Origin: JAGQYH01 sp041393015 | GTDB taxonomy: Bacteria; Bacteroidota; Bacteroidia; Chitinophagales; JADIYW01 | Reading direction: 5' to 3' | Length of the DNA stretch: 64,000 bases | Assembly: GCA_041393015.1 (NCBI GenBank) | Contig: JAWKKV010000010.1 | Coordinates: forward strand, 94,192-158,191 | In this document: one piece after another, positions 10,667 through 19,733 of the stretch | Layout: each line of letters begins with the position of its first letter | How positions within the stretch are numbered: the first letter of the stretch is position 1 | Notes under the pieces: generated by a model | What the model saw: the letters and a program-made list of their open reading frames with translations, nothing else | The model's database searches: none | Told to the model about the DNA's origin: nothing | Position numbers and translations under genes: made by a program

Positions 10667-11998
10667 CTACGCCTCCTCTAACCTATCAAAAAAACTTCTA
10701 TCTAATTTTACAGTGGCGTTTAAATCATGCAAAATATTGTACAATCCAAAGAAGGTTCTATGCAAAAAGATGGCATCTTGTGGTCCTCTAATCGCTTTTG
10801 AACTTCTAAACTCACTTTTCTTACTTACCTCAGTGCCATGTTTCGCCAATTCATCAAATAGCTCTTTATTACCAAAATAGAAAGTATCATGCACTAAAGG
10901 TTGCGCTACTAGATTGATAGTTTTTAAAGTGACATCGAAAAATAATTGATCCGTTTCTTCATCATCGCTTTCTCTCAAAAAATCCATTTTGTACATGTAT
11001 TTTCTAAGTTTTGGCACGTCGTTATCTAATCCGGCTTTCAACATTAAAAAGTAGTTATTGTAAAAATCCAAAGGTAACTCCTTTACACAACCAAAATCTA
11101 AAACACCTAGTTTTCCATCAGGCATCACAAAGAAGTTTCCTGGATGCAAATCTGCATGAAACTGATGTAAGGTATGTACTTGAAAATGAACAAAATCTAA
11201 AAGTTGCTGTCCAACTTTATCTCTATCTTCTTGACTAAACTCTTCTTTTTTAGCTAAAAAATCAGTTAATGGCTGACCTTCTAACCAATCCATAGTTAAA
11301 AATCTTTTACTACTTAAATCCGCGTGATACTTAGGAATAGTGATATAATCTAAAGCCGCACACTTTTTAGCAATTTCCTCTCCATTAGCCAACTCGTGCT
11401 CGTAGTCTGTTTCTTCAACTAACTTTGACACCACTTCTTCTAGGTACTGTTCAATATCCTTTTCTTTGATTCCAAATAGATTCAATACCAAAGGTTTCGC
11501 CATATTAATATCAGAATGAATACTATCAGCAACACCCGGATATTGAATTTTAACCGCCAATTTCTGACCATCTTTCCATGCTTCGTGTACTTGCCCAATA
11601 GAAGCTGCTCTTACAGATTCAGGATTAAATTCATCAAACAACTCTGTTGGTAGTTTTCCTGAATACTTTTTAAACGTATTAACAATTAATGGTCCTGAAA
11701 GCGCTTTATTATTGAAGTGAGCTTCTTTAAATTTCTCTGTATACTCTTCCGGCAACAAACCATGATCCATACTCATAATCTGAGCGATCTTAAGAGCGGT
11801 TCCCTTGAGCTGCGTCAACATTTTGAAAATCTCTTCCGCATTTTTCTTATCCAAATCTTTGCGATCAACATTACTATTAACCACTTTTTTTGAATAATGC
11901 TTTAGATAGTTTCCACTAACCTTCATTCCTGTTTTAAAAAATCTTCCGGCGCGTTGTACTTTGCTGGAAGGAATATTTTCTTGTTTATCCTTACTCAT
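10667..11998 (-). CDS. ABC1/UbiB-family atypical kinase (AarF-like)
   Basis: 443 residues. Family motifs are present: KIAQIMS (70-76, in place of the common KxGQ signature), AASIGQVH (131-138), the lysine in LAVKIQYPG (about 150), HADLHPGNFF (about 277) and LDFG (about 298). Members act as ATPases that support isoprenoid-quinone biosynthesis or lipid homeostasis. The ATG overlaps the stop of the upstream TetR-like gene by 4 bp, so the two are coupled. It converges on the 10049-10663 gene with only 3 bp between stops. No quinone genes adjoin it except a polyprenyl synthase about 800 bp away. Confidence 0.87.
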   Translation of the reverse strand: MSKDKQENIPSSKVQRAGRFFKTGMKVSGNYLKHYSKKVVNSNVDRKDLDKKNAEEIFKMLTQLKGTALKIAQIMSMDHGLLPEEYTEKFKEAHFNNKALSGPLIVNTFKKYSGKLPTELFDEFNPESVRAASIGQVHEAWKDGQKLAVKIQYPGVADSIHSDINMAKPLVLNLFGIKEKDIEQYLEEVVSKLVEETDYEHELANGEEIAKKCAALDYITIPKYHADLSSKRFLTMDWLEGQPLTDFLAKKEEFSQEDRDKVGQQLLDFVHFQVHTLHQFHADLHPGNFFVMPDGKLGVLDFGCVKELPLDFYNNYFLMLKAGLDNDVPKLRKYMYKMDFLRESDDEETDQLFFDVTLKTINLVAQPLVHDTFYFGNKELFDELAKHGTEVSKKSEFRSSKAIRGPQDAIFLHRTFFGLYNILHDLNATVKLDRSFFDRLEEA

Positions 11999-12630
11999 TT
12001 GAAACCTTGTTTAAAGAGAAATGTAAAAAACTCTATTGATGAATCTACTGCGTTGGGGTTCAAAATGTCGAATATTAAATGCGCTACCTTTTCTATAGCA
12101 ACATCAGTTTGCTCATTCTGTTCACTGGTATCTTTTATCCAAAAATAAATGACAAAGATAGTGCCATACCAACACCATTTATTGTATTGGTAATCCACTA
12201 GCGGTCGAGTAGCAATTTCACCGGAATTTTGTCCGGCACTGATCATTTCTTTGTAAAATCCGGTAGCATTTACCTTCATTCTTTTTAATTCTTTAGGGAA
12301 TGATGGCAATGATTTTGTAAACGAGATCATTGATTTGTTCATTTCCCTTCTCTCATTCAAAACATTTACAATATTATATAAGATGGATAAATATACTTCT
12401 CTACAAGCATACTGCTCAAAACTTGGGTCTTGCTGACACTGCTCCAAAGCTTTGTCAAAATATTCTTCCCAAATAAATGCCTTTAATGAAACTAGAGGAT
12501 TGAATGTTTTTAGGAACTCAAAAGCATCACTTCCTAAATAATTAGCAAACTCATCGGCATCGTCCGGAAATCTTTGATTCTTATCATAAAACTCTATATA
12601 AGCGCTTATTAATCTCTCTTTGTCGTACAT
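11995..12630 (-). CDS. TetR-like protein with degenerate DNA-binding region
   Basis: 211 all-helical residues. The overall size and the C-terminal helices (YNKWCWYGTIFVIYFWIKDTSE) fit a TetR ligand-binding domain. The N-terminal 45 residues lack a normal TetR helix-turn-helix: there is no Gly-turn and no tYyhF-type recognition helix, only a variant FANYLGSDAFEFLKTF. It is translationally coupled (ATGA) to the AarF-like kinase gene. It may be a ligand-binding partner of that kinase rather than a repressor; this is inference. Confidence 0.65.
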   Translation of the reverse strand: MYDKERLISAYIEFYDKNQRFPDDADEFANYLGSDAFEFLKTFNPLVSLKAFIWEEYFDKALEQCQQDPSFEQYACREVYLSILYNIVNVLNERREMNKSMISFTKSLPSFPKELKRMKVNATGFYKEMISAGQNSGEIATRPLVDYQYNKWCWYGTIFVIYFWIKDTSEQNEQTDVAIEKVAHLIFDILNPNAVDSSIEFFTFLFKQGFK

Positions 12631-12803
12631 CTATTTTAAAATTATTGGTTCTTAAGTGTTTTATTTAAGCTAAATTACTCATGAAAAGCATGCTATTTTC
12701 AAAAATTAAGACCTATTAAGAAAAATTATTACAACTTCGCATTCTTAATTGTTGAACATTATAATATTATACGCATTCTATCGTAAAGAATGACAGTCAA
12801 AAC

Positions 12804-13769
12804 ATGAATAAATCATTAAACAGCTTAAAAGAAATCTTCGATAAATATTTAGAAGAACAACGATTTACAAAGGCTCCGGCTGCTTTGTATGAACCTAATA
12901 ATTATATACTTGAGCTTGGCGGAAAAAGGCTTCGACCAACTTTAGTATTAATGGCATGCGAACTCTTTGGTAAAAATGCTAGTGTTGCCTTGCCCGCTGC
13001 ATTAACAGTTGAATATTTTCATAATTTCAGTTTAATACACGATGACATTATGGATGAAGCGTCTTTAAGGCGCGGAAAACCTACTGTTCACATGAAATAT
13101 AACACCAATGATGCTATTCTTTCAGGAGATGTTTTATTGATATATGCTTATAAGTATTTGACTTCTTACGAGGCAGCACTTCAAAAAGTATTGATTACTG
13201 ATCTAACAGATACGGCCATTGAAGTTTGTGAAGGGCAAAGCATGGACACTTCTTTTGAAACAAGAAATGATGTAACGGAGGATGAATATATTGAAATGAT
13301 TCGTCTAAAAACCGCTGTATTGTTAGCCGCTTCTTTGAGAATGGGTGCATTAATTGGTGGAGCTACTAAAGAAGAAGCCGATGGATTATATACTTATGGC
13401 GAAAATCTTGGTATTGCTTTTCAAATTCAAGATGACATTTTAGACACTTTTGGTGGCGATCAAGTTGGAAAACAAATTGGTGGCGACATTCTTCAAAATA
13501 AAAAAACGCTTTTATTGATAAGAGCTCAAGAAAAGTCAAAGCAAAATAACGACTCGAATCTTAGTAATTGGCTTGAGAAAACCGAATTTTCTGACAATGA
13601 AAAAATAGAATCGGTTAAAAGCATCTTTGAACAGTACGATGTGTTAAAATATGCGCAGACCAAAAGGGATGCCTACGTTGAGAAAGCATTAAATGCATTA
13701 CAATCAATCAACAAGCCTGCTGAACCTTTAGAAGCCTTAGTAGATGCTTTAGTGGTTAGAAGTTTCTAA
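12804..13769 (+). CDS. Trans-polyprenyl diphosphate synthase
   Basis: 321 residues, the normal length. First Asp-rich motif HDDIMDEASLRRGKP (D80, D81, D84 with the following Arg-Arg) and second QDDILDTFG (about 209). The GGKRLRP substrate-binding motif is at 39-45. The family condenses isopentenyl diphosphate with an allylic primer, giving farnesyl/geranylgeranyl or longer chains for quinones or undecaprenyl phosphate; chain length cannot be read reliably by eye. The following peptidase gene starts 12 bp later on the same strand. Confidence 0.93.
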   Translation: MNKSLNSLKEIFDKYLEEQRFTKAPAALYEPNNYILELGGKRLRPTLVLMACELFGKNASVALPAALTVEYFHNFSLIHDDIMDEASLRRGKPTVHMKYNTNDAILSGDVLLIYAYKYLTSYEAALQKVLITDLTDTAIEVCEGQSMDTSFETRNDVTEDEYIEMIRLKTAVLLAASLRMGALIGGATKEEADGLYTYGENLGIAFQIQDDILDTFGGDQVGKQIGGDILQNKKTLLLIRAQEKSKQNNDSNLSNWLEKTEFSDNEKIESVKSIFEQYDVLKYAQTKRDAYVEKALNALQSINKPAEPLEALVDALVVRSF

Positions 13770-13781
13770 AATCCTATTCCC

Positions 13782-14732
13782 ATGAATGTAAGAGTTGTCA
13801 TTGTTCTCTTTCTTACTATAATTATTTCAAGTTGTTCTGCTACTAAAGAAGCCACTGTAGCTTCAAAATCGCATTCTAACAATACGCTTGGTGCGCAATA
13901 CATTGCTGACTTATCTTCTGATAAAATGCATGGTAGAGTAATTGGCACTGAAGGTATTGAACTAGCCGCCAGCTATTTAGAGCAACAACTTGCTGCTATG
14001 GGCATCAGTCCTTATTTTTCGAATAGTTATAGAGATACTTTTATTTATCAATCTAAAGAAGCATATAATATTGTAGCAGAAATAAAGAGCAATAAAGCTA
14101 CTAATGAATACATCATTATAAGTGCGCATTACGATCATGTACAAGAATTACCCAACAACAATGATTCCATTTATAACGGTGCGAATGATAATGCTAGTGG
14201 TGTGGCTGCTGTTTTAGAAATTGGTAGAATGCTACAAAAAAATAGAGAGGACATTCAAAAAAATGTACTATTAGTTTTATTTAGTGGAGAAGAAGTTGTT
14301 TTAAAAGGATCGAAACATTTAGCGGCAAAATTGAAAGCAGAAAATTTCAATTTAGCTTATGTCATTAATTTTGAAATGATTGGCGTTCCTTTAGCTATTG
14401 GTAATCAAAAGGCGTTGCTTACGGGCTTTAACATGTCTAACATGCCAAGTAAAATTAATACCACATTAGGACAAGAATTTATCATTTTGGATGAGAATTC
14501 AGAACGTTTGAACTTGTTTACTCGATCGGATAATTATCCATTTTATCAGCAGTTTAATGTCCCTTCACATACCATTTCTACTTTTGCTTTTGAAAACTAT
14601 GATTATTACCATCATGTAGATGATGAAATTGAAGCCTTGGACTTGAAACATGTAGAAGATATGATTACTCTTTCCGGTAAAGTCATTTTGAAGTTACTTA
14701 AGGAGAATACTGCTATTGAGTTGAATAAGTAA
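13782..14732 (+). CDS. M28-family zinc aminopeptidase, lipoprotein
   Basis: 316 residues. The N-terminus has a lipoprotein signal with SSC at about residues 17-19. M28 metal motifs follow: SAHYDHV (about 115), NGANDNASGVAA (about 134), FSGEE (about 167), NFEMIG (about 195) and a late HHVDDE (about 283). It should be a co-catalytic di-zinc peptidase facing the periplasm or the cell surface. It follows the polyprenyl synthase by 12 bp. Substrate unknown. Confidence 0.9.
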   Translation: MNVRVVIVLFLTIIISSCSATKEATVASKSHSNNTLGAQYIADLSSDKMHGRVIGTEGIELAASYLEQQLAAMGISPYFSNSYRDTFIYQSKEAYNIVAEIKSNKATNEYIIISAHYDHVQELPNNNDSIYNGANDNASGVAAVLEIGRMLQKNREDIQKNVLLVLFSGEEVVLKGSKHLAAKLKAENFNLAYVINFEMIGVPLAIGNQKALLTGFNMSNMPSKINTTLGQEFIILDENSERLNLFTRSDNYPFYQQFNVPSHTISTFAFENYDYYHHVDDEIEALDLKHVEDMITLSGKVILKLLKENTAIELNK

Positions 14733-14745
14733 GGTTGATTGTATT

Positions 14746-14784
14746 AACCACAAAAATCACTAAGAAAAGGCACTAAGGACACAG
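14746..14784. repeat. Degenerate CACTAAG intergenic repeat
   Basis: Repeats of AATCACTAAG and GGCACTAAGGACACAG lie just past the M28 gene. The words resemble the larger family of AACCACnnAGnCAC-type spacer repeats seen again at 15177, 16256, 49305 and 59450. Confidence 0.55.
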
Positions 14785-14797
14785 TTTATATTGTAAC

Positions 14798-15130
14798 TCA
14801 TAGTGCATATAAGGGTCCAATTAATCCCAGATATTCGATTATTCCGCATAGAAGAAAGAATAAAACAATCAAAAATGAATCTAAAATCAAATTTTTATTT
14901 TCAATAAAAGAAACTAATTTATTTTCTGATACGCTTAATTTCTTAATAATCATTATGATGTCATAAATGAACTTAATCAAAATCATCAGGAAAAGTGGGT
15001 AAACAAATAATAAATGGACACAACCAAAATTTTCACAATTTATTTGTCCTGAAATTTTAAAAAACATGAGAATTAAAATGATTATAAAAATCATTGTAAT
15101 AAATAAGGAAACATTTAAGATTACTCTCAA
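14798..15130 (-). CDS. Small polytopic membrane protein, hypothetical
   Basis: 110 residues with three strongly hydrophobic segments (about 5-25, 40-63 and 84-106) and a short basic linker. The start is TTG at 15130; the next internal ATG would cut into the first membrane segment. No family recognised. The gene is more AT-rich than its neighbours and sits between a repeat-bearing spacer and the PI-PLC gene, so it may be an acquired or decaying gene. Confidence 0.5.
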   Translation of the reverse strand: MRVILNVSLFITMIFIIILILMFFKISGQINCENFGCVHLLFVYPLFLMILIKFIYDIIMIIKKLSVSENKLVSFIENKNLILDSFLIVLFFLLCGIIEYLGLIGPLYAL

Positions 15131-15176
15131 GTTTGTTATTTAAATCACTATAAGATTCCTGTATCGAATAATTATT

Positions 15177-15216
15177 AAACTTTAGGCACTTGTAACTCTA
15201 AGTACTTTAGGCACTT
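15177..15216. repeat. 40-bp direct repeat, copy A
   Basis: Matches 16256-16295 at 35 of 40 positions in the same orientation. It contains TTTAGGCACTT twice. It begins 7 bp beyond the stop of the minus-strand PI-PLC gene. Confidence 0.85.
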
Positions 15217-15223
15217 AACTCCC

Positions 15224-16168
15224 CTACCAATCATCTCTCATATTGAGCTCGTTCACAACTTTAAGAGCGCCACCATTTTTTCCTTGTTCTACAAAATCCA
15301 CCGCAACAAAATTAGGATAACGAAAAGCTTCAGGTTTGCAATAGTTATCTACCTTTTTAATTAACTGATTGTAGTTGTTATCAGCGGTAGCATCTACTCC
15401 TAATAAAAACGATCTAAAATGATTCATTACAAATAAAAGCTTTGCGGTATTGTCTAAAGCATCAGATTCATCTCTTTTAGGACATTGTTGAAATCCGACA
15501 GAACCATAATCATTTTCAACAGAGTACGTCCATTGATAAGGAAAAAATTGATTTTCTGTCGTATTAGAAAATATTACTAATCTTTTTTGATTATCAATCA
15601 TCCATTGAATAGTCGGCCAACTACCATTACTCATTACATTCCAATCACTTCCTGCCGGATTGAAGTATTGTTCATCTAATCCAGCATCAACCACTTGTTG
15701 CCAAACCAATCCCATTTTAGAACTTGGAATAGCGCCGTCTTGCAAAATAATGGTGATAACAGCCTCTGGATTTTCATCCATAAATGTTTTAATCATATTC
15801 AAGTAGTGAACAAATGCTCTCGGAAATGCCTCATCTTGTAAACCTCCATTTTCTCCACAGTTCGACCCGTGACACATAAATATCTGATCTGCTCCTTCAT
15901 AACTGCTTTTGTAATACACATCCATCATTAATCCACGAACCCCAAACTCAAGTTGCTTGGGAATACTGATATCTTGATTCTTAAACAAACCTCCAATATT
16001 GTGAGCCGCAGATGCAAATGCATTATGAGCCATCAAAAAAGCTACTTTGTCGTAAGGCTTATCATTGTAATCATCATAAAAATTTATATCAAAATTTTCT
16101 TCCTTACAACTCGAAAACGCTAATAAAACAAAAATGACAAGCCCCAATAATTTAAAAACTCTTTTCAT
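15224..16168 (-). CDS. PI-PLC X-domain-like lipoprotein
   Basis: 314 residues. A lipoprotein signal ends at SSC (19-21). The two catalytic His of the phosphatidylinositol phospholipase C fold appear as LMAHNAF (H48) and FMCHGSN (H100), with GVRGLMMDVYY (76-86) providing the acidic residue. The family splits glycerophosphodiester bonds through a cyclic intermediate; bacterial lipoprotein members have uncertain substrates. It is flanked by two copies of a 40-bp direct repeat and follows the metallophosphatase on the same strand. Confidence 0.85.
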   Translation of the reverse strand: MKRVFKLLGLVIFVLLAFSSCKEENFDINFYDDYNDKPYDKVAFLMAHNAFASAAHNIGGLFKNQDISIPKQLEFGVRGLMMDVYYKSSYEGADQIFMCHGSNCGENGGLQDEAFPRAFVHYLNMIKTFMDENPEAVITIILQDGAIPSSKMGLVWQQVVDAGLDEQYFNPAGSDWNVMSNGSWPTIQWMIDNQKRLVIFSNTTENQFFPYQWTYSVENDYGSVGFQQCPKRDESDALDNTAKLLFVMNHFRSFLLGVDATADNNYNQLIKKVDNYCKPEAFRYPNFVAVDFVEQGKNGGALKVVNELNMRDDW

Positions 16169-16255
16169 ATTTTTATTCTTTTACTTCTCAATACTCCTTG
16201 CAGCATTTATAAAAACCTTTAACTGTTTTATGGAACGAAACTTACCGTCTTTAAG

Positions 16256-16295
16256 AAACTTTAGACACTCGTCACTCCAAGTATTTTAGGCACTT
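16256..16295. repeat. 40-bp direct repeat, copy B
   Basis: Partner of 15177-15216 (35 of 40 identical). It lies 6 bp beyond the stop of the minus-strand metallophosphatase gene, the same relation copy A has to the PI-PLC gene. Confidence 0.85.
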
Positions 16296-16301
16296 TTCAA
16301 C

Positions 16302-18506
16302 TTAGTCTTTTATAACAAAATTTCCTCTAGCATAAACTTTATCATTCTTACCCAAAACATAAAAATATACGCCTGATGCTAATTGAGCTCTATTAATTCT
16401 TACTTCATTCGAGTTGATGTTCGATTGACTATTCATCAATTCTCCAGCTTCATTAAAAATTTGTAATTGCAAATTATTCTCCGGTAAAAACTTTAGTCTT
16501 AAAATGGCTTCAGTAGTGAATGGATTAGGATATAATTCCACCAAATCAGCAATTAAATTGTCATTTAAACCTGTTGTGCAGCCCGCATCGGTGGCTGTTA
16601 AAACTATCAGATTTAACTCTACTGTACTATCGCAGCCTGCACTATTTTGTAATACAATAGTATATGCACCTTCTTCTGTAAAATATTGATCTCCTACTTG
16701 GAAAGAATCTTCAGGACAAATAGTGCCCGAAACTTCAACGGAGTTGACCTCATTTACCGTTACAATAACAATATACTCTTCTTCACAATCTCCACTGTTT
16801 GGATTGGCGATAGTGTAAGTACCTGACTCTGTCAGTTCTTGATCGAAAATCACCACACTATTACCGGCGCATATTGTAGTATCAATTTCACCCACAACTG
16901 TTCCCGTTCCTCTTGTGGTAAACGATCTTGGATCCGACCATTCACTCCATCTTAAATTTTTATCTCTGTATCTCACTCTCCAGCAGTAACTTGAATTTGG
17001 ACTTAAACCTTCAATATCCTGATCTGTTAGATCATCTCCAGCTTGAGTATCATTATTGAAATACTGATTTTCATAATTCTTCCAGATATCTAATATTGGA
17101 GTATCGAAACTACCACAATCAGAAGCTATTTGCCAATTACTTGCGCCATGTTCTGTATTAACACTATTGGATGAAAATAAACCTGCTTCTAAAACAACAC
17201 ATTGAGGATTTAACTCTTCTTCAATAGGCTGAATCGGATTCGGTTTATTAGGGTTTTGTCCATTTTTATAAATTACAATACTATCTCTCAGCTCATTATC
17301 AACCGGGTTAGAAGGCTTTCCTCTACTCAGTCTTTTTAAAGTAAATTTTGGTTCATCACCCGCTTCTACTTCTAAATAAACAAAACCATAATCGCTAATC
17401 CCTTTTGAAAATTCCTCGTAATCTTGATCTCCCCCGTCCCAATTATCCAAAGCACCGCCGGCTGAAGCTACATTAATCATCAAATGGTTATGATTTTTAG
17501 ATTGACCTCTTGCATAACTGTGTGTGTGGCCAAAGAAATGAATACTAGGCTTATTACAAGCAGTTGAAAAATTTTCTAAATAGGTGATTACATCACCGGT
17601 AAAGGGCTCATTGCCTGGTGGCCACATTTCCGAATGAAAAGGATGGTGAATTTGTGCAAATACGAAATCGATATCATCGTTGGCACAAGCATCATCTAAA
17701 ACACCTTGTAACCAATCTAATTGTGCTTGTACGCCATTGCCACCAATTTGACTAACGTTAGATTCTAAACCAATAATCCTAGTATTAGAATAATCCTTAT
17801 ACCACCATTGTTCATAATACCCATCCGTTCCATTCTTAGGTAAATCGAAATACTTAAAGAAAGGATCAGGTGCTCCAATATACTCATGGTTCCCTAATAC
17901 AGGATAAACCGGCACCATTTCAAACAACTTGCTGCCCGGATCAAAAAATTGATTCTTAAAAGAAGCATCAGAAACCACAGGGATATAGCTAAAATCAACT
18001 AAATCGCCCGGCACTAATACGTATGCCAATTTATCTGTGAGATCTTCACCTGCTAAACCTTCTGTATAATCTAAAACACCATCTTCCACCACTTCTTTAA
18101 ATTTTGATGGTTTAGTGAGATCTCGTTGCATATCCGAAAAGGCAACCATACCAAAAGATTTCTCCGCACTCGGCAATGGTGCTGTTTTAAATCTAATTGT
18201 ATCAGAATATTTATTTCCGAAATTGACGCTGTAATAATACTTGGTATCCGATTGTAGCCCTTCAATTTTTACTGTATGAATTCGAGTTAAATTAAACAAG
18301 GTAAATCCTGGCGATGCAGTTCCTGTTGCCTCAATGCCCAAAGCTGTTGTTAAACCGTATGACAATTTAGAATCCGTTGAAGCAGTTGTTTCCCACATAA
18401 TAATGACAGAATTGGTGGTTACATCTTGCAAATAAGGCCCTAAATATTTGCCTTGACCGAAAGTAAATAGTGGTAATAATAAAAGTAAAACTAGTAAGCG
18501 CTTCAT
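16302..18506 (-). CDS. Secreted purple-acid-phosphatase-like metallophosphoesterase with T9SS sorting tail
   Basis: 734 residues from the ATG at 18506, which puts the signal peptide (MKRLLVLLLLLPLFTFGQ) at the N-terminus; an upstream GTG would add six residues. A fibronectin-like N-terminal domain (about 20-110) is followed by a calcineurin-like phosphoesterase with FSDMQRD (about 123), GDLVDF (about 173), GNHEY (about 211) and FFGHTHSY (about 331). Next come an Fn3 domain, two Cys-containing TICxGxS-type repeats, and a final 80-residue ELYPNPF... domain of the type IX secretion kind. It should be exported and anchored or released at the surface. Confidence 0.9.
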   Translation of the reverse strand: MKRLLVLLLLLPLFTFGQGKYLGPYLQDVTTNSVIIMWETTASTDSKLSYGLTTALGIEATGTASPGFTLFNLTRIHTVKIEGLQSDTKYYYSVNFGNKYSDTIRFKTAPLPSAEKSFGMVAFSDMQRDLTKPSKFKEVVEDGVLDYTEGLAGEDLTDKLAYVLVPGDLVDFSYIPVVSDASFKNQFFDPGSKLFEMVPVYPVLGNHEYIGAPDPFFKYFDLPKNGTDGYYEQWWYKDYSNTRIIGLESNVSQIGGNGVQAQLDWLQGVLDDACANDDIDFVFAQIHHPFHSEMWPPGNEPFTGDVITYLENFSTACNKPSIHFFGHTHSYARGQSKNHNHLMINVASAGGALDNWDGGDQDYEEFSKGISDYGFVYLEVEAGDEPKFTLKRLSRGKPSNPVDNELRDSIVIYKNGQNPNKPNPIQPIEEELNPQCVVLEAGLFSSNSVNTEHGASNWQIASDCGSFDTPILDIWKNYENQYFNNDTQAGDDLTDQDIEGLSPNSSYCWRVRYRDKNLRWSEWSDPRSFTTRGTGTVVGEIDTTICAGNSVVIFDQELTESGTYTIANPNSGDCEEEYIVIVTVNEVNSVEVSGTICPEDSFQVGDQYFTEEGAYTIVLQNSAGCDSTVELNLIVLTATDAGCTTGLNDNLIADLVELYPNPFTTEAILRLKFLPENNLQLQIFNEAGELMNSQSNINSNEVRINRAQLASGVYFYVLGKNDKVYARGNFVIKD

Positions 18507-18668
18507 GGTTATAATTTTGAACACCTAGATTACAAAAAAAACACATAATATTCAAAAATTACATAGGTTAGAAACCATAAAATAATAACCTATTGAACAG
18601 AATAAAATAAAACATTCTTTTATCGCCTATTGGTTTTGAAGCAATACTTCTTGTTGACTAAGGAATAG

Positions 18669-19676
18669 CTAAAATTTAAGTCGTGCGCTTGGGTGAACGT
18701 CTAAACCAACAATGTCTTTATTGAGAAATTTATAATAACCTGCCATTGCAATCATAGCAGCATTATCAGTGCAATATTCAAATTTTGGAATGTATGTATT
18801 CCATTTCATTTTTTCTGCTAATGAAAGCAATGTGCTTCTAAACTCAGAATTAGCTGAAACACCACCGGCAATCGCAATTTCATTAATTTTGTATTCTTTG
18901 GATGCTCGCTTTAGCTTACTCAGTAGAATGGAAATAATTCGCTTTTGTACTGAGGCACAAATATCATTGATGTTGTTTTCAATGAATGAAGGATCTTTTG
19001 CCGTAGTATCATTTAAAAAATATAGAACAGATGTTTTTAATCCGCTAAAACTATAATCCAATCCTTGCATTTTAGGCTCAGGAAAATCAAATTTATTGCT
19101 ATCTCCAAGTTGTGCTTTCTTATCTAACAAGGGGCCACCAGGATATCCTAACCCTAGCATTTTAGCAATTTTATCAAATGCCTCCCCCGCAGCATCATCT
19201 TTTGTACTACCAATTACTTCCATATCTAAGTAATCTTTCACCAAAACCAATTGAGTATGTCCACCAGAAACCGTTAAGCATATAAATGGAAACTTAGGTT
19301 GTGGTTCATCAATAAAATGAGCCAAAATATGCGCCTGCATATGATTTACTTCTACCATTGGAATGTTTAGCGCCATGGAAAGTGATTTAGCAAAACTAAC
19401 GCCTACTAAAAGTGAACCTAACAGACCAGGGCCGCGAGTAAATGCAATAGCATCTATTTCTTCTTTTTTAACATTTGCTTTTTTTAGGGCAGTATCCACA
19501 ACCGGAATGATCTGTTCTTGATGCGCTCTAGACGCTAATTCAGGCACAACTCCCCCGTATTGTCGATGAATTTCTTGTGTAGCTATGATGTTGGCAAGCA
19601 TTTTGCCATTTTTATACACAGCTGCACTTGTATCATCACATGAACTTTCAATACCTAAAATCGTAACTTCGTGCAT
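18669..19676 (-). CDS. tsaD: tRNA N6-threonylcarbamoyladenosine synthase subunit TsaD
   Basis: 335 residues. Conserved start ILGIESSCDDTSAAV, metal ligands in NHMQAHILAH (H112, H116), VSGGHTQLV and a C-terminal CTDNAAMIAMAGYY segment. TsaD transfers threonylcarbamoyl to A37 of ANN-decoding tRNAs. It is transcribed divergently from the TamB gene, with 57 bp between starts. Confidence 0.96.
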   Translation of the reverse strand: MHEVTILGIESSCDDTSAAVYKNGKMLANIIATQEIHRQYGGVVPELASRAHQEQIIPVVDTALKKANVKKEEIDAIAFTRGPGLLGSLLVGVSFAKSLSMALNIPMVEVNHMQAHILAHFIDEPQPKFPFICLTVSGGHTQLVLVKDYLDMEVIGSTKDDAAGEAFDKIAKMLGLGYPGGPLLDKKAQLGDSNKFDFPEPKMQGLDYSFSGLKTSVLYFLNDTTAKDPSFIENNINDICASVQKRIISILLSKLKRASKEYKINEIAIAGGVSANSEFRSTLLSLAEKMKWNTYIPKFEYCTDNAAMIAMAGYYKFLNKDIVGLDVHPSARLKF

Positions 19677-19712
19677 CTAAAACGTATTTATCTCGTTTAA
19701 TGAATAATTTTA

Positions 19713-19720
19713 CAAAAATA
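19713..19720 (-). promoter_or_regulatory. Bacteroidota -7 element for tsaD
   Basis: On the minus strand this reads TATTTTTG, matching TAnnTTTG, and lies 37 bp upstream of the tsaD ATG. Confidence 0.45.
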
Positions 19721-19733
19721 AGGGAATAGAATT

